Notes: generated by a model from the letters alone, not told the origin. 64,000 nucleotides of DNA from Kaistia granuli DSM 23481 (GCF_000380505.1 NZ_AQYH01000005.1:1-64000), one strand, 5' to 3'; shown: positions 38,239 to 47,074, counted from the first letter of the stretch. A program made the numbers and translations.

Positions 38239-39158
38239 CAATCCTCATCCTTCTGCAGCATCGAGGTGGCGACGATCACCAGGATGGCGAGCACCGGCAG
38301 CATGGCGACCGAGACGGCGGCGGCTTCGCCGATGCGCTGGGTCTGCATGCCGAAGAAGGCGAGGACCGGGAACACCATGGTGGCGTCGGACGGCCCGCCC
38401 TGGGTCAGGAGCCACACATGCTCGAAGGCATTGGCGGTCCAGATCGAGGAGAGCAGGGTGGTGATGATCAGAACCTGCCGGATGCCGGGGAAGGTCACCA
38501 TCCAGAACCGCTCCCAGGCATTGGCGCCGTCGACCCGCGCCGCCTCGTAGAGATCCTTGGGAATGGACTGCAACGCGGCGAGGATGCTGATGAACCAGAA
38601 GGGAAAGCCCCGCCAGACCGAGGCCAGGATCACGGACGGCATCGCCGTCTGACGCTGACCGAGCCAGTCGATGACATGCGGGTAGAGCCCGGTCTGGGTC
38701 AGGATCAGGTTCAGGCCGCCGCCGATCGGCTGGTACAGGACGCGCCAGGTCAGGAAGGCGACAAAGGCCGGCATCGCCCAGGGCAGCATCAGGAAAGCCC
38801 GGAACAGGCCGCGGCCGGGCAGGTTCTGGTTGACCAGCAGCGCCAGGCCGAGCCCGATCAGGAGCTTCAGCACGTCGGTCACCAGCACGATGACGATCGT
38901 GTTCCAGATCGCGCTGGAAAAGGTCGCCGTCTGGGCCAGATAGCGGAAATTGGCGAAGCCGACCCAGTTGCCGACGCTGCCGACCATGCGGTCGGTGAAG
39001 GCGACATAGATGGCATAGAAGAAGGGATAGGCGACCAGGCCGAGAATGAGCACGATCGCCGGCAGCACCATGGCATAGGCGAAGAGGTGCACGCGGCGGC
39101 TGGCATTCAGCCAGCGCGCGCGGCGCGGCGCGGCAGACGTTTCGACGGATAGGGACAT
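38238..39158 (-). CDS. ABC sugar permease, MalF type, island C
   Basis: This 306-residue permease has the first span FAYAMVLPAIVLILGLVAYPF and the EAA loop EAARVDGANAWERFWMVTFPG. The ATG at 39158 is directly preceded by GAGGAAAC, which decides the start over an upstream in-frame ATG. It follows the binding-protein gene across a 62-bp gap with a strong hairpin. Confidence 0.92.
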   Translation of the reverse strand: MSLSVETSAAPRRARWLNASRRVHLFAYAMVLPAIVLILGLVAYPFFYAIYVAFTDRMVGSVGNWVGFANFRYLAQTATFSSAIWNTIVIVLVTDVLKLLIGLGLALLVNQNLPGRGLFRAFLMLPWAMPAFVAFLTWRVLYQPIGGGLNLILTQTGLYPHVIDWLGQRQTAMPSVILASVWRGFPFWFISILAALQSIPKDLYEAARVDGANAWERFWMVTFPGIRQVLIITTLLSSIWTANAFEHVWLLTQGGPSDATMVFPVLAFFGMQTQRIGEAAAVSVAMLPVLAILVIVATSMLQKDED

Positions 39159-39177
39159 GTTTCCTCGCCAGTGCGGA

Positions 39178-39201
39178 GCCGGCGGCACGCATGCCGCCGG
39201 C
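39178..39201 (-). other. hairpin between binding-protein and permease genes, island C
   Basis: GCCGGCGGCA and TGCCGCCGGC form a perfect 10-bp stem with a CGCA loop, 19 bases after the binding-protein stop on the minus strand. No U-tract is present. Its place and strength match those of islands A and B. Confidence 0.7.
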
Positions 39202-39220
39202 GGGAATCGCGCAACCGGAC

Positions 39221-40537
39221 TCAGTATTTGTCGTAGATCACCTGGGCCTGGCTCTGCGCCTCATCCATCGCGCGGTCGAAATCCCAGCCATCGATCACGA
39301 CGCGCTGCGCCATCTTCGGCACGATGAAATTGGAAAACGCATCGGCGAAGGCGGCATTGTAGACGTCGGGATAGCCGGGAGCCGTGCCGTTCTCGACCAG
39401 GTCGAGCAGCCCGGCATGGATGGGATCCTTGCCGTCGAAGACCGGGAACTTGGCTTCCCCCTTCAGCACCGGGCCGTAGATCGCCTGTTCGTAATAGGCG
39501 CTGGCGAATTCCGGCTTGGCGAGGTGGGCGAGCAGCGCCTTGGCGGCCGCCTGGTTGGTGCTGGCGGCCGGAATGGCCCGCATCTGCAGCATGATCGGCG
39601 AGATCCGTCCGGCCGGGCCGGCCGGCAGGGCCGAATAGGCGGTCGCGTCGTAGAGCTCCGGATCCTGCTTCTTGGCGGCGAGGCCGACCGAACCGGTATT
39701 GGCGATGAAGGCGGTCTGGCCGGAGAGGTAGGACTGGTTGTCGCCGGCCCCGTCCCAGGTCGCGTTGCCGGGCGGGAACACGCCCTTGTCCCAGGCCCCC
39801 TTGAGCCAGGTGAGATAGGCCCGCGTCGCGTCCGACTTGATCGTCACCGTCTTGCCGGCATCATCAGCCAGGCGGCCGCCGAAGGACTGCAGCACGGAGA
39901 GCTGCATGTTGCCGTCGCCGACGTTGGAGAGCGCCAGGCCGAGACCGGCCACCGGCGCGGCGGTCACGGCGGCCGACTGGGCGACCAGTTCGTCCCAGCT
40001 CGCCGGCGCCTTGTCGAAACCGGCGGCGGTCAGGAGATCGGTGCGGCGCAGCAGCAGATTGCCGCCGACGCCGGACGGCAGGCCGGTGCGGCCGCCCTCG
40101 ACCGCGCTGGCCTTGTCGACGGCGTCGTACCAGCCGCCGCCCTCCTTGCCGACCGCCTCGTAAACGTCGTCGATCGGAACGAACACGCCCTGGCGCGACA
40201 GCACCAGCAGCAATTCGAGGCTGAGATCGACGGCATCCGGCAGCGTCTTCGATTCAACCGCCGCCGACAGCTTCTGGACGATCTCGTTCTGGTTGATCAT
40301 CACGACATCGGTCCGGACGCCATTGGCCTCGCCCCAGGCGTTGACCGCGTCGACCAGCATCTTGTTCGCGGCTTCCGAGTAGATCAGGCCGCCCCAGAAG
40401 GTGAGCTTGGTGCCGGCGAACGGCTTGTCCTGGGCCATCGCCGGTGCGCCGCCGACGGTCACCGCGAGCGCCACGGCCGACGCCGCCAGCATGAAGCGGC
40501 GGCGCGTCCAGGCGCGCATCCGATGTTGAAGTGTCAT
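39221..40537 (-). CDS. extracellular sugar-binding protein, island C
   Basis: This 438-residue family 1 solute-binding protein has a leader with a twin-arginine-like motif (WTRRRFMLAASAVALA) and cleavage after AMA. The mature part starts QDKPFAGTKLTFWGGL. The ATG is preceded by GGGAGGAGACGG. It heads the minus-strand island C operon: binding protein, two permeases, UxuA and ATPase. Confidence 0.92.
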   Translation of the reverse strand: MTLQHRMRAWTRRRFMLAASAVALAVTVGGAPAMAQDKPFAGTKLTFWGGLIYSEAANKMLVDAVNAWGEANGVRTDVVMINQNEIVQKLSAAVESKTLPDAVDLSLELLLVLSRQGVFVPIDDVYEAVGKEGGGWYDAVDKASAVEGGRTGLPSGVGGNLLLRRTDLLTAAGFDKAPASWDELVAQSAAVTAAPVAGLGLALSNVGDGNMQLSVLQSFGGRLADDAGKTVTIKSDATRAYLTWLKGAWDKGVFPPGNATWDGAGDNQSYLSGQTAFIANTGSVGLAAKKQDPELYDATAYSALPAGPAGRISPIMLQMRAIPAASTNQAAAKALLAHLAKPEFASAYYEQAIYGPVLKGEAKFPVFDGKDPIHAGLLDLVENGTAPGYPDVYNAAFADAFSNFIVPKMAQRVVIDGWDFDRAMDEAQSQAQVIYDKY

Positions 40538-40611
40538 TCCGTCTCCTCCCAGACGTCGAACCGAGCCCTGCCACGCGGGAGCCGCATCGCATGACTTAAT
40601 CCGATATGCCT

Positions 40612-40627
40612 ATTAAATATATTTAAT
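40612..40627. promoter_or_regulatory. candidate operator in the divergent promoter of island C
   Basis: ATTAAATATATTTAAT is a perfect 16-bp palindrome in the 215-bp gap between the divergent binding-protein and GntR genes, 75 bases from the former's start. It is a purely AT stretch in a very GC-rich genome, so it stands out. It is best read as the operator of the divergent GntR protein, overlapping the promoter region. Confidence 0.55.
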
Positions 40628-40752
40628 CAGCCTATACCACTCATCCTAGGAGGCCATTAATTGCTCTGTCAATCCGGCCAGCACGGAAATGCCGCGTGAC
40701 ACCATGGTGGCGAGCGGCTAGTGGTGGGCGATTGACGAGGAGCGGTTCATCC

Positions 40753-41403
40753 ATGAATGGGGGCATCGACAATCCCGGTTCCCTGGCCTTTTTTGCTGCC
40801 CTGATCGACGGGCGGCTCAAGCTCGGGCAGACGATCACGCAGGAAGAACTCTGCCGGGTTCTCGGCCTGACCCTGTCGCGCATGCGCGAGGTGACGGTCC
40901 TGCTGGAGGCGGAGGGGCTGGTCCAGGTCAAGAAGCGCGTCGGACTGACGATCTTCTATCCGGACGTGCGCTTTGTCGGCAGCACCTTCCAGTACCGCGA
41001 GATCCTCGAATGCGAGGGGCTGCGCCGCTTCGCCGAGATGGTGACCGAAGACTGGACCGACCGGATGCTGGCCGAGCATCAGGACGTGATCGAGCTGGTC
41101 AAACGCCATCCCGATCCGGCGTTCTTCGCCGGTCCGGTCGGCGCGCTGGAGACGCGCTTCCACGAGAGCTTCATCAACGCCTTCGCCAACGACCAGATCA
41201 GCATCAATTACCGGCGCAATTCGCAGAAGATGTACCTGCTCCGCCTGCTCAATCCCGACGCCATCGGCCCCAGCAACACGATCAAGTCGATGCTGGAGCA
41301 TGTCGAGGTCGTCGAAGCGCTGAGGCGGCGCGACACCGTCGCCGCGGTCGAGGCGCTGCAGCGACATTTCAAGAACGTCCTGCACCGCATCCTCACGCAC
41401 TAG
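40753..41403 (+). CDS. GntR-type regulator of island C
   Basis: This 216-residue protein has an N-terminal winged helix (TQEELCRVLGLTLSRMREVTVLLEAEGLV) and an FCD-like helical domain (QYREILECEGLRRFAEM; ETRFHESFINAFAND; HVEVVEALRRRDTVAAVEALQRHF). The ATG at 40753 is preceded by GAGGAGCGG. It faces the uxuA transport operon and by position should control it in response to a uronate-derived ligand, as UxuR/ExuR-type GntR proteins do. Confidence 0.86.
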   Translation: MNGGIDNPGSLAFFAALIDGRLKLGQTITQEELCRVLGLTLSRMREVTVLLEAEGLVQVKKRVGLTIFYPDVRFVGSTFQYREILECEGLRRFAEMVTEDWTDRMLAEHQDVIELVKRHPDPAFFAGPVGALETRFHESFINAFANDQISINYRRNSQKMYLLRLLNPDAIGPSNTIKSMLEHVEVVEALRRRDTVAAVEALQRHFKNVLHRILTH

Positions 41404-41517
41404 GGCGCTGCGGGCGTACCGGTGGTGTGAGGAGAACGAGTTCAAACTGAAGAGTGGAGCCGGGATTTGGCCCGACGAAGCCTCCGGCGCTCTCGCTATG
41501 GCGAAGGCCAGAAACGC

Positions 41518-41548
41518 AAAAGGGCCACGGAAAACCGTGGCCCTTTTT
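41518..41548. terminator. terminator of the first tRNA-Gly unit
   Basis: An AGGGCCACGG stem pairs with CCGTGGCCCT, flanked by A-runs and T-runs so that it can stop transcription in both directions. It lies 28 bases downstream of the tRNA gene on the minus strand and also downstream of the island C regulator on the plus strand. Confidence 0.85.
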
Positions 41549-41575
41549 GAACTTCCGGTGGGTTGCCGGAAGGAT

Positions 41576-41650
41576 TGGAGCGGGTGAAGCGATTCGAACG
41601 CTCGACCCTAACCTTGGCAAGGTTATGCTCTACCCCTGAGCTACACCCGC
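41576..41650 (-). tRNA. tRNA-Gly(GCC), copy 1
   Basis: A 75-base tRNA including an encoded CCA. The acceptor GCGGGTG pairs with CACCCGC, the anticodon arm is ACCTTGCCAAGGT with anticodon GCC, and the T-loop is GTTCGAATC. It decodes GGC and GGU, the commonest glycine codons in this genome. Confidence 0.97.
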
Positions 41651-41678
41651 TTCTCGCCGGCACCGCCGACGTGGGCAC

Positions 41679-41707
41679 CTTATGACCCAAGCCCGGATCG
41701 ATTGCAA
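41679..41707 (-). promoter_or_regulatory. promoter of tRNA-Gly copy 1
   Basis: On the minus strand TTGCAA and CATAAG are separated by 17 bases, 28 bases upstream of the tRNA. The same pair is kept in copy 2. Confidence 0.65.
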
Positions 41708-41874
41708 GAGATCGGCGAGCGCTTCGCCGAGATCCCACAACTCGTCGCGACCGGCCCGATACGAACCCGCCCCCCCCCGCCGACAGCCCCGGCCGACACG
41801 GTTTTTCTTCCAGAACAAGTGAGATCAGCGACGGAAAGTTTTCTGCCGGCACAGGCAAAACCAGCCGGAAAAGC

Positions 41875-41904
41875 AAAAAGGCCACGGAGAACCGTGGCCT
41901 TTTT
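41875..41904. terminator. terminator of the second tRNA-Gly unit
   Basis: GGCCACGG and CCGTGGCC with an AGAA loop, flanked by five As and five Ts, 28 bases downstream of the tRNA gene. It is the duplicated form of the terminator at 41518. Confidence 0.85.
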
Positions 41905-41931
41905 GAGCATCCGGTGGGTGACCGGAAGTAT

Positions 41932-42006
41932 TGGAGCGGGTGAAGCGATTCGAACGCTCGACCCTAACCTTGGCAAGGTTATGCTCTACCCCTGAGCTAC
42001 ACCCGC
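41932..42006 (-). tRNA. tRNA-Gly(GCC), copy 2
   Basis: Identical in sequence to copy 1 over all 75 bases including the encoded CCA. It has its own promoter and terminator. Confidence 0.97.
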
Positions 42007-42034
42007 TTCTCGCCGGCACCGCCAGCGTGCGCAC

Positions 42035-42063
42035 CTTATGACCGAAGCCGGAATCGATTGCAA
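42035..42063 (-). promoter_or_regulatory. promoter of tRNA-Gly copy 2
   Basis: TTGCAA, a 17-base spacer and CATAAG on the minus strand, exactly 356 bases from the matching elements of copy 1. The remaining 230 bases up to the porin gene show no clear feature. Confidence 0.65.
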
Positions 42064-42293
42064 GAGGGTTTTTGCGTCCCAATTTGAGCCAGAAATCTGC
42101 CACCGCCCCGCCACGATGCGAGACCTTTTTACCGCAGCAACCCGGTGAATCCGGACTTTCGCGACCCCTGCGCCGGCTCAAGGGTCGTCAGGCCGGGATC
42201 GACGTGCTACCTCCCCGGCCGGGTCAAGCCAGGGGTGGCTGAGGTACTGGGTCCAGGCGCGTATTGCCTGGAACCGCATCTCTTGAGGTACCC

Positions 42294-42899
42294 ATGAAAA
42301 AGCTTCTTCTCGCCGGCGCGGCGCTCCTCGCCCTCTCCGGCGCCGCCTCCGCGGCGGATCTCACCTATGAGCCCGCGCCGGCCCCGGTCGAGCCCATCGT
42401 CACGGAAGCCGCCTTCAACTGGACCGGCTTCTACGTCGGTGTGCATGGTGGCGCGCTGTTCGGCGACTTCACCGGCGATCTGGACGGCCTGAGCGGCACC
42501 GGCGGCCTCATCGGCGCCCAGGCGGGCTACAACTACCAGATCGACCATTGGGTGATCGGCGTCGAGACCGACATCGCCTATTCGTCGCTGTCCGACGTCG
42601 CCGACCTCGACTGGCTCGGCAAGACCACCGTTCGCGGCGGCTATGCCTGGGACAAGTTCCTGCTCTACGCAAAGGGCGGCGTCGCCTATGGCGACATCAA
42701 GTTCGCCGACGAGAGCCAGTGGAACGTCGGCTGGACGGCCGGTGCCGGCGTCGAATACGCCTTCACCAACAACATCACCGCCAAGCTCGAATACAATTAT
42801 GTCGACCTCGGCGAGGACGACATCGGCAATTTCGTGCCGGCAGTCAGCGGCGGCGCGACCGGTTCCTCGGTCACGGCCGGCCTGAACTTCAAGTTCTGA
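42294..42899 (+). CDS. Omp25/RopB-like outer-membrane beta-barrel protein
   Basis: This 201-residue protein has a clear Sec signal peptide ([20 protein letters not shown]) and a mature barrel starting [14 protein letters not shown]. The next part reads [19 protein letters not shown], the hallmark of the small porin-like outer-membrane family of Rhizobiales. Alternating hydrophobic strands end in the aromatic VTAGLNFKF, as needed for the BAM machine. The ATG is preceded by TTGAGG. It is a single gene with its own terminator. Confidence 0.9.
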   Translation: MKKLLLAGAALLALSGAASAADLTYEPAPAPVEPIVTEAAFNWTGFYVGVHGGALFGDFTGDLDGLSGTGGLIGAQAGYNYQIDHWVIGVETDIAYSSLSDVADLDWLGKTTVRGGYAWDKFLLYAKGGVAYGDIKFADESQWNVGWTAGAGVEYAFTNNITAKLEYNYVDLGEDDIGNFVPAVSGGATGSSVTAGLNFKF

Positions 42900-42922
42900 T
42901 CGGTTTCGATCCGGACGATGGG

Positions 42923-42949
42923 AAAGCCCGGCCTCGCGCCGGGCTTTTT
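42923..42949 (+). terminator. terminator of the porin gene
   Basis: AAAGCCCGGC, loop, GCCGGGC and five Ts, 24 bases after the stop codon. A textbook intrinsic terminator. Confidence 0.92.
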
Positions 42950-43056
42950 CTAGGCTGAGCCTCTCGCCGCGCCGCCGCCGCTCCGGCATCCCGGCCCGCC
43001 GGCTTGCCGACCCGGCGGCGACATGCTTCATCTGCCGTTCAGCCAGGGGGATCCCG

Positions 43057-43575
43057 ATGCCGGCCACGCCAGACGATCTGTTCCAGCTTTTCCACAGCCT
43101 CGGCATCGAGACGGTGACGGTCGAGCATCCGCCGCTGTTCACGGTCGAGGAATCGCAGGGGCTGCGGGGCGAAATCGCCGGTCGCCACAGCAAGAACCTG
43201 TTCCTGAAGGACAAGAAGGGCGCGCTCTTCCTCGTCGTCGCCGAAGAGGAAGCCGCGATCGACCTGAAGCGGCTGCACGAGCGCATCGGCGCGTCCGGCC
43301 GCCTGTCCTTCGGCTCGGCCGAGCTGATGCAGGAACTGCTCGGCGTGACGCCGGGCTCGGTGACGCCCTTCGGCCTGATCAACGACCGCGAGGCGCGAAT
43401 CCGGGTGGTGCTCGACGAGGCGCTGGCCGGGGCCGACCCCGTCAACTTCCATCCGCTCACCAACACCGCGACGACGACGATCGCCGCCGCCGACCTGCTC
43501 ACCTTCCTGCGCGCCACCGGCCACGAACCACTTTTGCTGTCCTTTTCGACCGCGCCGGCCAGTCCGGATTTGTAA
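43057..43575 (+). CDS. YbaK/ProX-type aminoacyl-tRNA deacylase
   Basis: This 172-residue stand-alone editing protein hydrolyses tRNA-Pro charged with a wrong amino acid, probably alanine (ProXp-ala). Family features are [15 protein letters not shown] at the start, [21 protein letters not shown] with the conserved Lys, and [14 protein letters not shown] near the end, which forms the substrate pocket. A GGGGGAT site precedes the ATG. It is followed at 76 bases by the CnoX gene. Confidence 0.9.
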   Translation: MPATPDDLFQLFHSLGIETVTVEHPPLFTVEESQGLRGEIAGRHSKNLFLKDKKGALFLVVAEEEAAIDLKRLHERIGASGRLSFGSAELMQELLGVTPGSVTPFGLINDREARIRVVLDEALAGADPVNFHPLTNTATTTIAAADLLTFLRATGHEPLLLSFSTAPASPDL

Positions 43576-43651
43576 AACCGGGTTCGAAGCGCCATCTTCT
43601 CCCCGACATGCCGGCGCGTGAGCCGGCCCCGTGACGATCGAGGCAATCCGC

Positions 43652-44578
43652 ATGAACCAGCCCAGCTTCAACATCGGCGACGCCGCCGCGACGTCGGCCA
43701 ACGGCGCCGAGGCGCTGATCAAGGACACGACGACCAACAGCTTCGCCAAGGACGTGCTGGACGAATCCCGCCGCCAGCCGGTTCTGGTCGATTTCTGGGC
43801 GCCGTGGTGCGGCCCGTGCAAGCAGCTGACGCCGGTGATCGAAAAGGTCGTCCAGAACGCGCGCGGCACGGTGAAGCTGGTCAAGATGAACATCGACGAC
43901 CATCCGCAGATCGCCGGCCAGCTCGGCATCCAGTCGATTCCGGCCGTCATCGCCTTCGTCGACGGCCGCCCGGTCGACGGCTTCATGGGCGCGCTGCCGG
44001 AAGGCCAGATCAAGGAGTTCATCGAGCGCGTGGCCGGCCCCGCCGGCGGCGCCGAGCTCGAAGCAGCCCTCACCGAGGCCGATGCCCTGGTCGAGCAGGG
44101 CGATTTCGCGCAAGCCGCGGAGGTCTATGCCGCCATCCTCGCTGCCGAACCCGACACGTTCCGCGCCCTGGTCGGTCTGATCCGCTGCGACGTGGCGACC
44201 GGCAATGTCGACGCGGCGAAGGAGCTGCTCGATTCACTGCCGGTCGAGAAGGCCAATGACCCCGCCGTGACCGCGCTGCGCGCCCAGATCGCGCTGGCCG
44301 ACCAGGCCGCCGATCTCGGCGAGGAAGGCGAATTGCGGGCCCGGATCGAGAGGGATCCGAAGGACTACGACGCCCGTTTCGAGCTGGCGCTGCTCCTGAA
44401 CGCGAAAGACCAGCGCGAAGACGCGGCCGACCTGCTTCTTGACATTTTCCGGCTGAATCGCAGTTGGGAAGAGGACAAGGCCCGCAAGCAGCTCGTGCAG
44501 TTCTTCGAGGCCTGGGGCCCGACCGACGAGGCGACGCTCTATGGCCGTCGTCGCCTCTCCTCTCTGCTGTTTTCCTAA
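43652..44578 (+). CDS. cnoX: CnoX/YbbN-type thioredoxin-TPR co-chaperone
   Basis: This 308-residue protein has a thioredoxin domain with the active site WCGPC (about 27-135) followed by TPR-like repeats (about 150-300). It acts as a redox-active holdase that hands clients to GroEL. E. coli CnoX lacks the catalytic pair, while alphaproteobacterial versions keep CGPC, as here. The ATG at 43652 has GAGG eight bases ahead; a GTG seven codons earlier does not. Confidence 0.9.
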   Translation: MNQPSFNIGDAAATSANGAEALIKDTTTNSFAKDVLDESRRQPVLVDFWAPWCGPCKQLTPVIEKVVQNARGTVKLVKMNIDDHPQIAGQLGIQSIPAVIAFVDGRPVDGFMGALPEGQIKEFIERVAGPAGGAELEAALTEADALVEQGDFAQAAEVYAAILAAEPDTFRALVGLIRCDVATGNVDAAKELLDSLPVEKANDPAVTALRAQIALADQAADLGEEGELRARIERDPKDYDARFELALLLNAKDQREDAADLLLDIFRLNRSWEEDKARKQLVQFFEAWGPTDEATLYGRRRLSSLLFS

Positions 44579-44591
44579 GGGCACAAGTCGG

Positions 44592-45272
44592 ATGCAGGTA
44601 GGCATTGCCACCTATGAAGGCCCGGACGATCTCCCCGATCTGATTCCGGTTTTCCCGCTTCCCGAGGCATTGCTGTTGCCGCGCGGGCAGATGCCGCTCA
44701 ACATTTTCGAGCCGCGCTACATGGCGATGATCGACCATGCGATGGCGGGCGACCGCGTCATCGGCATGGTGCAGCCGCTGACCATGTCGGAGACGGAGGA
44801 TGGCGACGAAGCCGGCGAACTGTTCGCCGTCGGCTGCGCCGGCCGCATCACCTCCTATGCCGAGACGGGCGACGGCCGCTACATGATCTGCCTGACCGGC
44901 ATCAGCCGGTTCCGCATCATCGAGGAAGTCGAGCCGGAATCCGGTTTCCGGCGCGCCCGCGTGACGGCGGCGGATTTCACCGCCGATTTCATCGAGGACG
45001 CCGGTTCCGACACGGTCGACCGCACGCATCTGCTCGATACGTTCCGCCTCTATCTCGATGCCAACCATCTGGAAGCGGATTGGGACAGCATCGAGAAGGC
45101 CTCGAACGAGACGCTGGTCAACGCGCTGTCGATGATGAGTCCCTATGGCATGGCCGAGAAACAGGCCCTGCTCGAGGCGCCCGATCTGAAGACGCGCTCG
45201 GAGACGCTGATCGCGCTCACCGAAGTGTCACTGGCCCGCCGCAGCGGCGGCGCTCCGTCGCAGCTGCAGTAG
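44592..45272 (+). CDS. Lon N-terminal-domain (LON substrate-binding) protein
   Basis: This 226-residue protein is only the substrate-recognition domain of Lon protease, without ATPase or peptidase. The motif [30 protein letters not shown] is diagnostic. A helical C-terminal part follows. Such stand-alone proteins are common in alphaproteobacteria and poorly understood. It follows cnoX by 13 bases and precedes the Trm112-like gene by 11, so the three form one operon. Confidence 0.9.
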   Translation: MQVGIATYEGPDDLPDLIPVFPLPEALLLPRGQMPLNIFEPRYMAMIDHAMAGDRVIGMVQPLTMSETEDGDEAGELFAVGCAGRITSYAETGDGRYMICLTGISRFRIIEEVEPESGFRRARVTAADFTADFIEDAGSDTVDRTHLLDTFRLYLDANHLEADWDSIEKASNETLVNALSMMSPYGMAEKQALLEAPDLKTRSETLIALTEVSLARRSGGAPSQLQ

Positions 45273-45283
45273 AGGAGGCCGGC

Positions 45284-45475
45284 ATGGTGCATGTCGAGCG
45301 ACCGGCAAGCCGGATCGATGGCAAGCTGCTGGAGCTGCTTGTCTGCCCGCTGAGCAAGACGGCGCTCGAATATGATCACCAGCGCCAGGAACTGGTGAGC
45401 CGCGCCGCGCGGCTCGCCTATCCGATCCGCGACGGCATCCCGATCATGCTGCCGGACGAGGCCCGGCCGATCTAA
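45284..45475 (+). CDS. Trm112/YcaR-family small protein
   Basis: This 63-residue protein matches the UPF0434/Trm112 family: [17 protein letters not shown] and [17 protein letters not shown]. In this family a CPxCK-type zinc site is sometimes reduced, and here only one Cys remains (VCPLSK). Trm112 proteins activate methyltransferases; the bacterial partner is unknown here. An AGAGGAGG site precedes the ATG. Confidence 0.9.
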   Translation: MVHVERPASRIDGKLLELLVCPLSKTALEYDHQRQELVSRAARLAYPIRDGIPIMLPDEARPI

Positions 45476-45554
45476 GCGGGTCTCGCCGTCATCTTGGATG
45501 ACGCCGTGCGGCGGGGCGTTTCGTGCGGTCGGCAACCCGGCGTGTTCCCTCCCC

Positions 45555-45713
45555 TTCACCTCTCCCTGAGGGAGGGGTCGACGACCGAAGGTCGGCGGGT
45601 GAGGGTTTACGGCGTCGCGGATCTGCCTCCCTCCTCCGGGAGCTTCATCCGGAGGGCTTCCTAAACCCTCACCCGGCCCGTTGGGCCGACCTCTGCCTCA
45701 GGGAGAGGTGAAA
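45555..45713. repeat. intergenic inverted-repeat element, copy 1
   Basis: This 159-bp element is bounded by TTCACCTCTCCCTGAGG and its complement and has inner inverted motifs (CGACCGAAGGTCGGCGGGTGAGGGTTT and AAACCCTCACCCGGCCC class). It fills most of the 261-bp gap between the Trm112-like gene and ubiH. Two further copies lie at 55005 and 59955. The transcript could fold into a long hairpin. Confidence 0.85.
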
Positions 45714-45736
45714 TCATCGCGACACATCGCCAGAAC

Positions 45737-46975
45737 TCAGATCGCCTCGCCGCGCAGCAGGCGCGGGCCGGAGGTGCCGACGTCGGAGGCCGTGCCGATA
45801 AAACTCTCCTTGAGCCGCGGCAACCGGTCGACCAGGCCGAGGCCGACATCTCGAACAATCCTGAGCGCCGGATTGTCGTTCGAGAACAGCCGGGTCAGAC
45901 CGTCGGTCATGATCCCCATCTGCACCGTGTCGAACCGCCGCCAGCGCTCGTAGCGCTCCAAGATGTCGAGCGTGCCGGGATCGAGGCCGAGGCGCGCCGC
46001 CTCGACCACCGTCTCGGCCAGCGCCGCCGCGTCCTTGAAGCCGAGATTGAGGCCCTGGCCGGCGATCGGATGGATGGCGTGCGCCGCGTCGCCCACCAGC
46101 GCGACGCGCGGCGCGACGAAGGAGCGCGCCAGCTTCAGGCCGATCGGATAGGCGCGGCGGGGACCGATCGGCTCGATCGCGCCGAGCTGGTGGCCGAATC
46201 GGCGCTCGAGTTCGAGCTGGAAGGTGAAATCGTCGGCCTTGACCAGACGGTCGGCGCTTTCCGTGCTCTCCGACCACACCAGCGACGAGCGATTGCCGGG
46301 CAGCGGCAGGATGGCGAACGGGCCGGCGGGCAGGAAGTGTTCGACGGCCCTGCCGTGATGCGGGCGCTCGTGCTGAACCGTGGTGACGATGCCGGACTGG
46401 CCGTAGGACCAGCCGACGGTGCGGATGCCGGCGAGATCGCGCAGGCGCGACTTGGCGCCATCGGCGGCGACCAGCAGGCGAGCCTTGATCGTGCGGCCGC
46501 CAGCGAGCTTTGCCGCGACATGCGAGGAATGGGTGACGAAATCGACCACCGATTCGCCGGCGATCAGATCGACGCCGGCCGCCGCGGCAGCCTCGGCGAG
46601 CGCGCCGACCAGCGCGCCGTTCGGCACCATGTGGGCGAACGGCTCGCCATCGGCGACGGAGCCGGAAAAGGTCAGGAACACCGGTCGCACCGCATCGCGC
46701 AGCTTGCTGTCGGTGACGATCATCTCGGTGATCGGCTGGCTGGTCTCGGCGATCACCGCCCAGATGCCGAGCTGCTCCAGCATGCGCTTCGCCGCCGCGG
46801 CGATCGCCGAGGCGCGGCCGTCACGCGATCCCGCGCCGGCAGGCGCCGGATCGACCACCGCGACCGACAGCGACGGAGCGCCCTGTTTCAGCGCCAGCGC
46901 CGTGCACAAGCCGACATAGCCGCCGCCGGCGATCAGCACGTCGAGGACGGGTTCTTCGTGTTCACGCGCGCCCAT
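45737..46975 (-). CDS. ubiH: UbiH-family FAD-dependent ubiquinone hydroxylase
   Basis: This 412-residue monooxygenase has the N-terminal FAD motif VLIAGGGYVGLCTALAL, the middle DG motif VAADGAKSRLRD and the GD motif VALVGDAAHAIHPIAGQGLNLGFKD. The last pattern is shared by UbiH, UbiF and UbiI. It would hydroxylate the ring of a ubiquinone precursor at the membrane. Which ring position it acts on cannot be read from sequence. An internal ATG at 46975 with GGAAGGGACGG upstream is the start; the long open frame beyond it is antisense to tesB. Confidence 0.88.
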   Translation of the reverse strand: MGAREHEEPVLDVLIAGGGYVGLCTALALKQGAPSLSVAVVDPAPAGAGSRDGRASAIAAAAKRMLEQLGIWAVIAETSQPITEMIVTDSKLRDAVRPVFLTFSGSVADGEPFAHMVPNGALVGALAEAAAAAGVDLIAGESVVDFVTHSSHVAAKLAGGRTIKARLLVAADGAKSRLRDLAGIRTVGWSYGQSGIVTTVQHERPHHGRAVEHFLPAGPFAILPLPGNRSSLVWSESTESADRLVKADDFTFQLELERRFGHQLGAIEPIGPRRAYPIGLKLARSFVAPRVALVGDAAHAIHPIAGQGLNLGFKDAAALAETVVEAARLGLDPGTLDILERYERWRRFDTVQMGIMTDGLTRLFSNDNPALRIVRDVGLGLVDRLPRLKESFIGTASDVGTSGPRLLRGEAI

Positions 46976-47074
46976 AAAGATCCGTCCCTTCCGGCAATCC
47001 GCCGCTTGACTTGACCGGCCATCGGCCGCAACACCAACGCTCGTCCCGCCGAACCGCTGCAAGAACACTCCCGC

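Larger units (their letters stand above)
41518..42066. repeat. tandem duplication of a tRNA-Gly transcription unit
   Basis: Positions 41518-41710 and 41874-42066 are near-identical, offset by 356 bp. Each copy contains promoter, leader, tRNA gene and terminator. The tRNA parts are identical; the leaders differ at a few positions and the loop of the terminator differs. The DNA between the copies (41711-41873) has no gene. Confidence 0.9.

Noticed and set aside
41518-42066. CRISPR-like or mobile element from the repeated units
   Set aside because: The repeats are only two copies and consist of a tRNA gene with its own promoter and terminator, so this is a simple tandem duplication.
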